Shown here piece by piece: positions 34,499-43,338 of a DNA stretch of 64,000 nucleotides. The notes under the pieces are model-generated. The model was not told where the DNA came from. It saw nothing but the letters and a program-made list of their open reading frames with translations, and did no database searches. The DNA comes from Bryobacteraceae bacterium (GTDB taxonomy: Bacteria > Acidobacteriota > Terriglobia > Bryobacterales > Bryobacteraceae): contig JAWKHH010000004.1 of assembly GCA_041394945.1 (NCBI GenBank), positions 186,001 to 250,000 on the forward strand, in the 5' to 3' direction. The first letter of the stretch is position 1. Each line of letters opens with the position of its first letter. The position numbers and the translations under genes were made by a program.

Positions 34499-37400
34499 TC
34501 ATGGCTGCGGGTTCACCCGATAGAATCCGGCTGGTTCCCATCCCGTGGACGCACCCGTCGCTTCCTGCGCCGAAACATAGATCAAGCGGCTTCCCGAAAA
34601 GGCCGCCTTGAATTGCACATGCACCGTGATGCTCCCATCGGGCGCCACGCGCGGACCCACGGTCTCTGCCGACACCACGCACTGCCGGTTCTCCGCGAAC
34701 CACGTCCCGAAGGTATCCCCCGTGCCCACTGCGTAAGCCCTGCCTTCGTCGTTCAGCAAAAGCGCCGCCGGGCCCCTGCCTTCGTACCCGAAGTAACAGG
34801 CGAACCGTGGATCGAGACGATCGTTCATCAGCACGGAAAGCACCCGGCTCCCCGCTGGCACGCGGAACACGAACGCCTCCCGGTCGAATCCACCTTCGGC
34901 GGGAGTCACGGTCACGCCGCCCGCGCCGGGTGGCGTGTGCACGCCCACCGGGGTCCACGGCATCATGTTGCCCGCCCGGTCCCAGGCGGTCACATAGATC
35001 GCCATCCGCCGCTGGTCGAGCAGGTCCAGCCACAACGTCATGTCCGCGCGATTGCCCTCGCGCGTCACGACGGACCGCCCACCGCCCGGCCCGACCGCGT
35101 TCAGCCTGCACCGTGACGTCGCGATCGATGCAACTCCGGCCCCGGAAACCAACTCCGGCCCGCCCGGCTCCAACTGAAAACGATCGGTACTCCGCCGGTA
35201 AGTCACCTCGCACATCCCGGAATCGTCGAGATGCGCCCCGAACCGCACTTTCAGAACGGCCAGGTCATCCGCGCCGTCGGCGTCCGCGAACCGGAAAGTC
35301 CAAGGCGCGGCGGCAGTCATCGGCAACGCCTGCGGAATCCGCGGCGGCAGCGGCTCCTGGACCACGGTAAATCCGGCGGCGGCTCGGCCGCCAGCATCAC
35401 GGATCTCGAACAGATGGCTCCGGGCCCCGGCCTGATCGTTGAACGGCGCCGTGTACCGTACCTCCGCCGGGCCCTGCCCCTGCCCGATCCGCGCACCCAT
35501 TCCGTCTACCGCCGACCAGCCGCACCACCCTTGCGTGACCACCCGAAAGCTACCGGCTCCTCCGTAGTACCCAAAGCGCGCCGCGGCCGGCGTAGCCTGA
35601 TAGCGGCACGGTTGCCCGGCTTGATCGATCCACACAATCCCGCTGCCAATCCGAACCGCATACGTTGCGTCGTTCCCAAGGTGGGGCGGGATCGTGACCC
35701 TCACCACGGTCGGCCCCGTCGCCGACGCCGGCTCCACGGGCAGTCCGTCCGCGCTAGCCCGCCATGGGCAGCCCGCCGCTGCTTTCACCGGAATCTCCAC
35801 CACCGCGCCCTCGGCCCCAACGCGCACTCGGCTCTCCGCTTCCGTAAACCCGATGCCGCACGCCGGGCGCGTCACGAACATCACCCGGTTCCCCACCCGG
35901 AGCGCAAAACTGTTCTCGTTGGCGAACCACCCGTTGCTCACCACCCCGAACGCGGCCGGACCGCTTCCGCGCTCGCCCGACGTCTGCCGGACGGAGAACC
36001 ACGACGGCGGTGTCCCCACCGTCCACGGGCAGCCCTCACTCGTCTGCAGCGCCACCGTGGCTGACTCGCCAGGCAGACCGAGCCGCACATTCTGCGGATC
36101 GAGCGCGTAGTTACACCCCGCGCCCGGCTGCGTGTAAGTGACGCTCGCGCCCCCGGGCGAAACCGTCACCATGGCGCTTCGCGTGGCGCCGGGGTTCGCC
36201 TCCGCCTCCAACCACATGGAGTCGATTCCGAAGCCCGCATCGCGCTGCGGCCGCAGCCACGGCGCCGACGATTGCAGCGTCCATTCGCAGCCGCTCGGAC
36301 TCACCACGTGCAACGCCGTTTGTCCTCCCAATGGATGGTCCGTCCAGACCTTAGGCGCGCACGCTCCGGTGCGCGTGGACAGCCGGGCGAAGAAGCCCTC
36401 CACCAACGCCAGATTCGCGGTGAACGGCTGGAACTCGACTTCGCCGAGCGTAGCCGCCGGGAACAGCCTGCTCGACGTCATGCCCGCCACATAGATCCGG
36501 TTTGCCACATCGGCCGGATCGGTGGCGACGCGCGAGGGCTGTGTGCCGCTCCGGTATTCGCCGGGAAGCAGCGTCGAGAACGCCATCCGGTATTCGGGCG
36601 CAGTCTGGATCAACGTCACGAAGTGCGAATCGATCTGGGAGCGGTAAAGCGGTTCCACCAGCGGAAACGGAGGAGTGTCCGCGAATCGCTGCCACGAGCG
36701 ATATCCCACTGCCACGATCGAATTCGGTCCCGCCTCCACGTCCTGCACGGACTCGCCCAGGAACCCGCCCAGATAGGTCGACATCTCGAGTGCCGATCCA
36801 TTGGCGCTCAGCACCGCGACATACCCGTCGCTGGAACCGCCCGGGGTGGGTTGTACCGCGTTCACCGCAGGCACCGCGCCGCCGCCCGTGCCGCCCCCGA
36901 TCACTGCGCGGTCGCCTTGCAGAGCGATGCAACTCACCTCATGCGGAAAGTACGTCCAGTACGCCACCCCCGCGCCATCGGCCCGCAGCCGCGCCACAAA
37001 CCCCCGGCCCGCCGCCGTCTGGAAAGCTCCGGTCGTGGCCAACGCTTCTGACTCCGTCACTCCCGCCACAAACGCCTCGCCCGCGGCGTTCACCGCAATT
37101 GCCGCCGCTGCTTCCCACGCGGGTCCGCCCAGGAAGGCCTCGTACTCGATCCCCGTGCCCGCCGGGTTGATCTTCACCACCACCGCGTCGTTCTGGCCGT
37201 TTCGCTCACGCCGGCCAGCCACGTAGGCTGCCCCGCGCCCATCCACGGCGATTGCATCCATGCGTTCCCCGGCGAATCGAATTGCGTAAACTACAGTCCC
37301 ATCCGGGGCGATCTTCAAAACGAAGCTGCCACCCGCGGGAGCAAGCGTCGCCGTCGCCGGGAAATCGGGCGAGAGTGCGCTTCCCGTCACGTACGCATTT

Positions 37401-38143
37401 CCGGCGGCGTCCATCGCCACCGCCGTCGCCGTGTCCCAGCCGGAGCCGCCGTAGTAGGTGAAGTGTAGGGTCGCGTCGCCTGACGACCGCAGCACCACGA
37501 CGTCCGAGACCCCGCCGAAGACGCTCTGCGCCGCGTTCACCACCGGCAAGTCCGGCCGATCGCTCGACCCTACCACCACCACCTCGTCCGTCCCCGCCCG
37601 GTGCGCGATATCGGCCACCCGAACCCCGCTCACCGCATGCGGGTAGATCATCTCCGGGTCGATGACTAACTCCCGGCTTCGATCATAGGGACTGAGCACG
37701 AAGCCGTAGGTCCCGTCCGCGCGCGCCTCGTACCGGCTCGCCACGGCCACCCGCGAGCCATTTACTATCTGATAGGTCACCGGAGCCGCCCACCCGATCG
37801 CCCCCGCCCGCAGGGACCCGTCGTCCCCTAACTCCGCGTCGTCGGCCCGAAACCGCACCACGTCCGGATCCGCGCCCGGCGCGACGATGAAGTCATGCTC
37901 CAACGCCCCTCGTGCATTCACGTAGTAGCGGACATCCACGCCCGGCCAAACCCGCCGAACCAGCACCGAGTCCCGCCCCGCGACCACCGGAGCATCCCCG
38001 CGCGCCCCGATCAACTCCATGCGCACGGTTCTGCCGCCGCTCGCTACCACCGTGGCTCCGGATGGCCCGACGAGCACTCGGATCCGAGGAGGATCGATTC
38101 CTGCTCCGGCCAACGTCAAGGCCGCCATCACGAGGATTTTCAT
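34499..38143 (-). CDS. Giant secreted SBBP/BACON-like protein, middle paralogue
   Basis: The ATG at 38143 has a strong GGGGAGGAG site directly upstream and overlaps the preceding stop as ATGA; an earlier in-frame start at 38185 would put the signal peptide 14 residues inside. The 1214-residue protein has a short signal-like N-terminus but lacks the WFEENRGQ segment and the NYFVGNDRARW segment of the third gene's product; it begins directly with the VWPGVDVRYYVNARGALEHDF part. Degenerate SBBP blades, BACON-like C-x-W units and two C-terminal modules follow. It is very similar to the adjacent gene at 38140, with near-identical DNA patches. Confidence 0.9.
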   Translation of the reverse strand: MKILVMAALTLAGAGIDPPRIRVLVGPSGATVVASGGRTVRMELIGARGDAPVVAGRDSVLVRRVWPGVDVRYYVNARGALEHDFIVAPGADPDVVRFRADDAELGDDGSLRAGAIGWAAPVTYQIVNGSRVAVASRYEARADGTYGFVLSPYDRSRELVIDPEMIYPHAVSGVRVADIAHRAGTDEVVVVGSSDRPDLPVVNAAQSVFGGVSDVVVLRSSGDATLHFTYYGGSGWDTATAVAMDAAGNAYVTGSALSPDFPATATLAPAGGSFVLKIAPDGTVVYAIRFAGERMDAIAVDGRGAAYVAGRRERNGQNDAVVVKINPAGTGIEYEAFLGGPAWEAAAAIAVNAAGEAFVAGVTESEALATTGAFQTAAGRGFVARLRADGAGVAYWTYFPHEVSCIALQGDRAVIGGGTGGGAVPAVNAVQPTPGGSSDGYVAVLSANGSALEMSTYLGGFLGESVQDVEAGPNSIVAVGYRSWQRFADTPPFPLVEPLYRSQIDSHFVTLIQTAPEYRMAFSTLLPGEYRSGTQPSRVATDPADVANRIYVAGMTSSRLFPAATLGEVEFQPFTANLALVEGFFARLSTRTGACAPKVWTDHPLGGQTALHVVSPSGCEWTLQSSAPWLRPQRDAGFGIDSMWLEAEANPGATRSAMVTVSPGGASVTYTQPGAGCNYALDPQNVRLGLPGESATVALQTSEGCPWTVGTPPSWFSVRQTSGERGSGPAAFGVVSNGWFANENSFALRVGNRVMFVTRPACGIGFTEAESRVRVGAEGAVVEIPVKAAAGCPWRASADGLPVEPASATGPTVVRVTIPPHLGNDATYAVRIGSGIVWIDQAGQPCRYQATPAAARFGYYGGAGSFRVVTQGWCGWSAVDGMGARIGQGQGPAEVRYTAPFNDQAGARSHLFEIRDAGGRAAAGFTVVQEPLPPRIPQALPMTAAAPWTFRFADADGADDLAVLKVRFGAHLDDSGMCEVTYRRSTDRFQLEPGGPELVSGAGVASIATSRCRLNAVGPGGGRSVVTREGNRADMTLWLDLLDQRRMAIYVTAWDRAGNMMPWTPVGVHTPPGAGGVTVTPAEGGFDREAFVFRVPAGSRVLSVLMNDRLDPRFACYFGYEGRGPAALLLNDEGRAYAVGTGDTFGTWFAENRQCVVSAETVGPRVAPDGSITVHVQFKAAFSGSRLIYVSAQEATGASTGWEPAGFYRVNPQP
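34502..35350 (-). repeat. C-terminal two-Cys module pair of the second SBBP protein
   Basis: The outer module has VLMNDRLDPRFACYFGY, NRQC and STGWEPAGFYRV. The inner module has FADADGADDLAVLKVRFG, C-E-V-T-YRRST and SRCRL. Both cysteines are kept in each copy. The boundaries are approximate. Confidence 0.72.
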
Positions 38144-41100
38144 TGCTCCTCCCCGGTGATCGCGACCGGTACCCACTCTGTCCACCCGTCGCCATCCCCG
38201 GCCGACACAAACACGACATTCCTCCTTCGGAAGCCTTCCTGGAACTGAATCTCCACAGGGATTGTCAGCTCATCGCCCTTGGCCGTCACCGACGCGGCCC
38301 CGCCTTTGATCGCACACTGCCCGTTCTCGCTCTGCCACGCTCCCGGAGGGTGCAGAACGGTCACATAGTCGTTCCCGGCGTCATCCAAGAGCCGCAGAAT
38401 GCCGCTCTCGCGGTGGTAGCCGAAATAACACGCTCCCGCCGGATCCAGATCGCGATTAATCAACACCGACACCGCACGGATGTCCTCATGCCCGCCTGCC
38501 CGCGCGACATGGAACTCGAACCGTTGCGCCTCCGTCGTTTGGGTCACCGGCGCAGCGAAACGAAACCGCGCCGGTGGTTCCGCCGGCTCATGGATACCCA
38601 CTGGCGTCCACGGCAGAACGTTCCCGGCCCGATCCACCGCCGACACATGAATCGCGATGCGCCGTCCCGCGAGCGGCTGCACCCCGAGCGTCCACTCCAC
38701 CCGGTTCCCGATTCGCTCGAGCGGCCCTGCCTCGTCCGCGAGCGCACGGCACTGGTATGGCCCGCTCCAATTCGCGCTATCGTCTCCGTCGCGATAGGTA
38801 ACGGTACAACCCTGTGGATCGTTCGGACCGATTCCGAAACGCACCCGCAACTCCCCGATGTCGCCGGCTCCGTCCTCGTCAGCGAAGCGGAACGTCCATC
38901 GAGCGCAGGGACCGCTCCGGTGCGGCGCCAACGGGCCTCCAGCTTGCCGCGTCTCCCAAGCCGAAGCGATTCGGTTTTGCGCCGGGTCCTCGACACACGC
39001 GCCGCCAGTCATCTCCGAATCAGCCGCGCTCGGCGGAATCGCCGGCAGGGCTTGCGGAGCCGGCCCCGGCAGCGGGTCCTGCTGAACCGTGTACTGGGCC
39101 GCCTCGTGTCCGCCCTCGTCCAGAACCGTGAAGCGATGCAGCCGCGTCTCAGGCTGATCGCTGAAGGGAATCTCGAAACGGACCTCGCTGGTCCCCCTGC
39201 CTTCACCCACCCCGCGGCCGCCGAGTTCCGTGCTCCAACCGCAGCGTTCCTGCGTCGAAACGCGGATGCGAACCATTCCACCGAGGAAACCGATACGGCC
39301 CGATTCCGGCGTTTCGTAACGGCACGCCTCCGGCTGAACAATGCGGAGTTTCTTGCCGTAGAAACTGATCTCCATCACCTGTGCCAGCCGGCCGGTGTTC
39401 GGCGGTATCGTCACACGCAGAGTCGCCGGACCCACCGCCTCCCGCGGCTCTACCTGCAGCGGCGGGTGTGCGCTGGTCACCCACCAATGACACCCCTCGG
39501 CCGCCGCCATAGGAATATCGAACGTTCCGCCCTCCGTGGGCACGATGAGATCCCCGTCCAATCCGGGAAACTCGATCGCGCATGCTGCCCTCGATACGAA
39601 CAGTCGAGCCTCTGAGACGGAGATCCAATGCGAAGTCCAATAGCTCGACGAGCCCGCGCTCGCGACCGCGAACTTCGCCGGACCGATCCCCGCTTCTCCC
39701 TCCGTCTGCCGGATGGTGAGCCATGGAGGCGCCGGCCCAGGGCGTTGCCATCGGCACCCTTCCGCCGTGTTGAGCGAGACAGCCTGCTCCGTTCCTGGAA
39801 GGCCTAGTTGGATGTTAGCGGGAACGAAACCGTAGGTGCAGGGATATGGAGGGCGCAGGATGCGAACACTCTGTCCCCCCGGCCAGATCGTAACCACCGC
39901 GTCCCGCTCTGGAATGCTTCCAGGCGCAACTTTGGTAGCGACAACATCCAGGCCCCAGCCGGCGTTCCGCTCCAGTTCGAGCCAGGGCTCGGAGGAATGC
40001 AGAGTCCACCGGCAGTCGTGCGGGCTTCGTATCTTGATCGATGCCCAAGCCGATGCCTCGCGACCATCCGGTGACGGGTCCGTCCAGATTTCCGGCTGGC
40101 ACGGTCCCGTGGCCGCCGTCAAGCGTGCATAGAAACCCTCGACCGTGTCTCCCCCACTGAATACCGGCGGGTACTCAACCAGACCCCGGCGATCGGCCGG
40201 AAACAGGTAGCGGGATGCGCTCCCGCCGATAAAGATCCGGCCGTCTGGATCACCAGCGTCCATCGCCACCCGCGTGACCATGTCCGCATCCCACCTTGAG
40301 CCGGGTAGAAGGGTCGAGAACACAACGCGGTAACTCGGATCGGCCCGCAACATGGTGACGAAGTGCGCGTTCTGCTCCGATCGGAAAAGGGAACCAGCCA
40401 CCGGAAACGGGGGATTCTCCTCGCCACTGTCGATCCGCCGGTAGCCCGCCACGACAATCGTGTTGCCGCTGGCTTCGATGTCCTGCAGCGACTCCGAGGT
40501 CGATCCGCCCAGGTAGGTCGCCATTTCGAGCGCAGTCCCGCTCGCGTTCAATACGGCCATGAAACCGTCCGTGCCGCCGAATCCCGGCTGCGGCTGTACG
40601 GCGTTCACCATTGGCAATTCCCAGGAAGTGACGTTGCCGCCGATCACCGCGCGATCGCCCTGCAGTGCGAGACACCGGACCCTCGCCGGAATGAAGGTCG
40701 AATAGATCCGGCTGCTGCCATCGGCCGACAGCCTCGTGACGAAGCCCGCACCCGGCGTTCGCCGAAAAGCCTCGGCCGTCGTGACGCCCCCTTCCGTGGT
40801 GCCCGCGACATACGCCTCTCCGGCCGCGTTCACTGCGATCTGCGGGGGATAGACTCCCGTCGAGAAGCCTACCAGTGCCGTGTACTCGAGCGCGGTGCCT
40901 TCTGGGTTCAACTTCGCGGCGTAGACCGCCCGGCTGGCCCGCGCGCCCGTCAAGTAGGCGGCGCCGGAACGGTCCACCGCGATCGAGGTGGCCGCCGGTG
41001 CTCGCGCTGCGTACACCAGGCTCCCGTCCGGGCGAAACTTTAGGACGAAGCCCTGCCCCGCCGGATCGGCCATGGTGGTGTAAGGGAAGTTCAGTGAGTT

Positions 41101-41844
41101 CGTCGATCCCGCCACATACGCGTTGCCCTCTCCGTCCACCGCCACCGCCGAGGCGGACTCGTTACCCGATCCGCCGTAGTAGGTCAGGCTCCGAACCGCT
41201 TCTCCGGCGGCGCGCATTACGAAGACGTCCCTCCCTCCGCTCAGTTCCCTCTGAGCCGCGTTCAGAACGTCCAGATCCGGCCGCTCGGTCCACCCGGCCA
41301 CAAGGACTTCATCCGTTCCCTGCCGATGTGCGATATCCGCAACCCACGCTCCACTCACCGGCCTCGCGTAAACCATCTCCGGATCGATGACTAACTCCCG
41401 GCGTCGATCGTAGCGGCCGAGCGCGAAGCCCAACGTCCCGTCTCCCCGCGCCTCGTATCGGCTCGCCACGGCAACCCGCGAGCCATTTACTATCTGATAG
41501 GTAACCGGAGCCGCCCACCCGATCGCCCCTACCCGGATCGACCCGTCGCCGACTAACTCTGCCCCCTCCACCCGAAAGCGCACCACGCCCGGCTCCACGC
41601 CCGGCGCGACGATGAAGTCATGCTCCAACGCCCCCCGCGCGTTGACGTAGTACCGGACATCCACCCCCGCCCAGGCCTGCCGAACCAGCACCGCCTCCCG
41701 CTCCGCGACCACAGGAGCTTCCCCGCGCACCCCGATCAACTCCATCCGCACGGTCGTGCTTCCGGTTGACACAGTGACCGCGGAAGGCTCCACCACAGCC
41801 CGATACCCTGGAAGTCCCGCCGCCAGCAGGAACAGAAAGAACAA
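38140..41844 (-). CDS. Giant secreted SBBP/BACON-like protein, first gene of the operon, TTG start
   Basis: Of the codons in frame downstream of the TGA stop, TTG at 41844 is the first usable start and gives a signal peptide (MFFLFLLAAGLPGYRA). The ribosome site AGGAGGG lies about 6 nt before it, inside the 3' arm of a 15-bp hairpin. The 1234-residue protein, like the middle paralogue, lacks the WFEENRGQ domain and starts with VWAGVDVRYYVNARGALEHDF-like sequence; SBBP-like blades, BACON-like units and two C-terminal modules follow. The inner module contains an extra Cys-rich insert near residues 945-985. Its 3' end overlaps the next paralogue by 4 bases. Confidence 0.87.
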   Translation of the reverse strand: MFFLFLLAAGLPGYRAVVEPSAVTVSTGSTTVRMELIGVRGEAPVVAEREAVLVRQAWAGVDVRYYVNARGALEHDFIVAPGVEPGVVRFRVEGAELVGDGSIRVGAIGWAAPVTYQIVNGSRVAVASRYEARGDGTLGFALGRYDRRRELVIDPEMVYARPVSGAWVADIAHRQGTDEVLVAGWTERPDLDVLNAAQRELSGGRDVFVMRAAGEAVRSLTYYGGSGNESASAVAVDGEGNAYVAGSTNSLNFPYTTMADPAGQGFVLKFRPDGSLVYAARAPAATSIAVDRSGAAYLTGARASRAVYAAKLNPEGTALEYTALVGFSTGVYPPQIAVNAAGEAYVAGTTEGGVTTAEAFRRTPGAGFVTRLSADGSSRIYSTFIPARVRCLALQGDRAVIGGNVTSWELPMVNAVQPQPGFGGTDGFMAVLNASGTALEMATYLGGSTSESLQDIEASGNTIVVAGYRRIDSGEENPPFPVAGSLFRSEQNAHFVTMLRADPSYRVVFSTLLPGSRWDADMVTRVAMDAGDPDGRIFIGGSASRYLFPADRRGLVEYPPVFSGGDTVEGFYARLTAATGPCQPEIWTDPSPDGREASAWASIKIRSPHDCRWTLHSSEPWLELERNAGWGLDVVATKVAPGSIPERDAVVTIWPGGQSVRILRPPYPCTYGFVPANIQLGLPGTEQAVSLNTAEGCRWQRPGPAPPWLTIRQTEGEAGIGPAKFAVASAGSSSYWTSHWISVSEARLFVSRAACAIEFPGLDGDLIVPTEGGTFDIPMAAAEGCHWWVTSAHPPLQVEPREAVGPATLRVTIPPNTGRLAQVMEISFYGKKLRIVQPEACRYETPESGRIGFLGGMVRIRVSTQERCGWSTELGGRGVGEGRGTSEVRFEIPFSDQPETRLHRFTVLDEGGHEAAQYTVQQDPLPGPAPQALPAIPPSAADSEMTGGACVEDPAQNRIASAWETRQAGGPLAPHRSGPCARWTFRFADEDGAGDIGELRVRFGIGPNDPQGCTVTYRDGDDSANWSGPYQCRALADEAGPLERIGNRVEWTLGVQPLAGRRIAIHVSAVDRAGNVLPWTPVGIHEPAEPPARFRFAAPVTQTTEAQRFEFHVARAGGHEDIRAVSVLINRDLDPAGACYFGYHRESGILRLLDDAGNDYVTVLHPPGAWQSENGQCAIKGGAASVTAKGDELTIPVEIQFQEGFRRRNVVFVSAGDGDGWTEWVPVAITGEEQ
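38143..38925 (-). repeat. C-terminal two-Cys module pair of the third SBBP protein
   Basis: The outer module has VLINRDLDPAGACYFGYHR and NGQC. The inner module begins RFADEDGAGDIGELRVRFG and keeps C-T-V-T-YR and YQC. The boundaries are approximate. Confidence 0.7.
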
Positions 41845-41879
41845 GAGGCCCTCCTGCTCACAAAGAGCAAGAGGGCCTC
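41845..41879 (-). terminator. Intrinsic terminator of vapBC that also contains the ribosome site of the SBBP operon
   Basis: Arms 41845-41859 and 41865-41879 enclose a 5-nt loop. In minus-strand RNA all 15 positions pair, one of them as G-U; in plus-strand RNA the same position is a C-A mismatch, so the hairpin is built for the minus strand. It lies 27 bases after the vapC stop and is followed by a T-rich run (TTGTTCTTTCTGTT). The first triplet of that run is the TTG start of the SBBP gene, and the hairpin's 3' arm carries AGGAGGG. Confidence 0.78.
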
Positions 41880-41906
41880 CGTTTCAACTACACCCGGTTG
41901 GGTTTT

Positions 41907-42302
41907 CTACCACACCTCCATGCGCAACCCCACCACACGCACGAACTCGTCCGTGTTCCGCGTCACCACCACCAGGTCCCTCGCCCGCGCAATCGCCGCG
42001 ATCATCAGGTCCGCCGCCCCAATCGGCTTCCCGATCCGTACAAGATCCGCCCGGATCATGCCGTAGTGGTCCGCCGCCAGATCGTCGAAGGGAAGCGAAT
42101 CCACCGGCGCCAACAGCGCCTGCATCCCGCGCAGATTGGCCTCCACTCGCGAACTGTTTCGCGCGCCGAACGCCAACTCCGCCCGCACTACGCTGCACAC
42201 CACCACCTGCGCCGGCTCGAGCGCCCGCAACCGCGCCACCGCCTGCTCCTCGCCTCGCGCCAACGCAATCCAGATATTTGTGTCCAGCAGGTACCGCGTC
42301 AA
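41907..42302 (-). CDS. VapC-type PIN domain ribonuclease toxin
   Basis: The TTG at 42302 overlaps the antitoxin stop as TTGA and gives 131 residues, the usual PIN toxin length; longer frames would run through the antitoxin gene. Acidic PIN residues are visible: Asp7 in LLDTNIW, Glu in VRAELAFG, Asp in GAADLMIAAIA and a further Asp in TRNTDEF. VapC toxins cleave tRNA or rRNA when freed from their antitoxin. It ends 27 bases before the strong hairpin at 41845. Confidence 0.93.
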   Translation of the reverse strand: MTRYLLDTNIWIALARGEEQAVARLRALEPAQVVVCSVVRAELAFGARNSSRVEANLRGMQALLAPVDSLPFDDLAADHYGMIRADLVRIGKPIGAADLMIAAIARARDLVVVTRNTDEFVRVVGLRMEVW

Positions 42303-42559
42303 GCGTGCGCCTTCATCGACCGCGGCTCCTTCACTTCGAACGGCTCCACCTCGTCCGGAGGCAGGTCCGGGATCTCCGGGAAATCCTCGGTCAGGAACCC
42401 GCAAGCCTGCTCGAAGTAGCCCTCCGGCCACGTCGCCGAACGGTCGTTTTTCGAAATCAATTCAACGATATACCGGGAGAGTGGCATCCCGGCCTGCTCC
42501 GCCTCGGCGCGCAGCCGCCCAGCAAGGTCATCGCCAACATACATATTTACCTGTGCCAT
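42299..42559 (-). CDS. VapB-type antitoxin, ribbon-helix-helix-like N-terminus
   Basis: An 86-residue protein starting MAQVNMYVGDD, followed by LAGRLRAEAEQAGMPLSRYIVELISKN, which fits a ribbon-helix-helix DNA-binding domain. The acidic, Pro-rich C-terminus (DFPEIPDLPPDEVEPFEV) would wrap the PIN toxin. It overlaps vapC by 4 bases. The ATG at 42559 is chosen over the one at 42580 because homologous proteins begin at the beta strand. It probably represses its own promoter in the 104-bp gap shared with the divergent tetR gene. Confidence 0.85.
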   Translation of the reverse strand: MAQVNMYVGDDLAGRLRAEAEQAGMPLSRYIVELISKNDRSATWPEGYFEQACGFLTEDFPEIPDLPPDEVEPFEVKEPRSMKAHA

Positions 42560-42598
42560 AGCAATCCAAACATACCACACACATACACCAACTTCAAG

Positions 42599-42607
42599 CC
42601 CCCCCCC
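42599..42607. repeat. Nine-base poly-C tract in the vapB-tetR intergenic region
   Basis: An uninterrupted run of nine C residues lies just upstream of the tetR -35 box at 42610. Such tracts can change length by slipped-strand mispairing. Confidence 0.9.
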
Positions 42608-42609
42608 TC

Positions 42610-42638
42610 TTGCATTTCTCCAAAACTTGTGTCACAAT
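42610..42638 (+). promoter_or_regulatory. Putative promoter of the tetR efflux operon
   Basis: TTGCAT at 42610-42615 and CACAAT at 42633-42638 are 17 bp apart. Transcription would begin near 42645, inside the inverted repeat at 42643-42663, which fits autorepression. The -10 match is only moderate. Confidence 0.45.
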
Positions 42639-42642
42639 TCAA

Positions 42643-42663
42643 ACGTTCGTTTCAATCGAACGT
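42643..42663. promoter_or_regulatory. TetR operator: perfect inverted repeat overlapping the transcription start
   Basis: ACGTTCG and CGAACGT form a perfect 7-bp inverted repeat around 7 bases, ending directly against the ATG at 42664. The size, dyad symmetry and position are typical of an autoregulatory TetR-family operator. Confidence 0.68.
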
Positions 42664-43338
42664 ATGATCGATTCGCCCCAACCCGAATCCACACGCGACC
42701 GCATCCTCGACGCCGCGGAAGCCCTCTTCGCCGAACAAGGCTTCGACGCCACCTCCATCCGCGCCATCACCGCCGCAGCCGGCGCCAACCTCGCCTCCGT
42801 CAACTACCACTTCCAGACCAAGGAAGCCCTCATCCGCGCCGTCCTCACCCGCCGCCTGGACCCTGTCAACCGCGTCCGCCTCCGCCTCCTCGATCAAGCC
42901 GTCGCCGCCGCCAACCCGCCTTCCCTCGACGCAATCCTCGAAGCCTTCTCCCGCCCCATCTTCGAAGCCGCCTTCGGGACTGCCGCCACCCCCGCCTTCG
43001 CCCGCGTCGCCGGACGTATCACCAGCGAGCCCGGCGACACCCTCCGCGCCGCCGCGCTCGAACACCTCCGCCCTGTGGCGCACCGCTTCTTCCAGGGCTT
43101 CGCGCTCGCCCTCCCCCACCTCGCTCGTCACGAACTCCTCTGGCGGGTCCACCTCTCGATCGGCGCCATGTTCCACATCCTCGCCGCCAACGACTTCATC
43201 TGTGAAATATCCGACGGCATGTTCGCCGCCCCCACCGTCGAAACCGCTACCGCCCAATGGATCGCCCACACCCGGGCGGCGCTGCTTGCCGCGCCGCTTG
43301 AAGCAGAGGAACGAACCAAACGAAGTGCCGCACAATGA
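42664..43338 (+). CDS. TetR family repressor, CecR-like
   Basis: The 224-residue regulator has an N-terminal helix-turn-helix domain: RDRILDAAEALFAEQGFDATSIRAIT followed by LASVNYHFQTKEALIRAV, with the NYHF variant. The larger C-terminal ligand domain resembles the CecR (YbiH) group. E. coli CecR sits next to and controls ybhGFSR, and the same gene set follows here. The start at 42664 follows the operator directly; the upstream frame start at 42610 lies inside the promoter. It overlaps the TolC-like gene by ATGA. Confidence 0.92.
   Translation: MIDSPQPESTRDRILDAAEALFAEQGFDATSIRAITAAAGANLASVNYHFQTKEALIRAVLTRRLDPVNRVRLRLLDQAVAAANPPSLDAILEAFSRPIFEAAFGTAATPAFARVAGRITSEPGDTLRAAALEHLRPVAHRFFQGFALALPHLARHELLWRVHLSIGAMFHILAANDFICEISDGMFAAPTVETATAQWIAHTRAALLAAPLEAEERTKRSAAQ

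Noticed and set aside
30483..35213. A 1576-codon frame for the third SBBP gene
   Set aside because: The extra N-terminus is an out-of-frame reading of the upstream paralogue; a signal peptide and GGAG site fix the start at 34484.
42610..42663. An 18-residue N-terminal extension of the TetR regulator
   Set aside because: This stretch contains the promoter and the inverted repeat; TetR homology begins after 42664.
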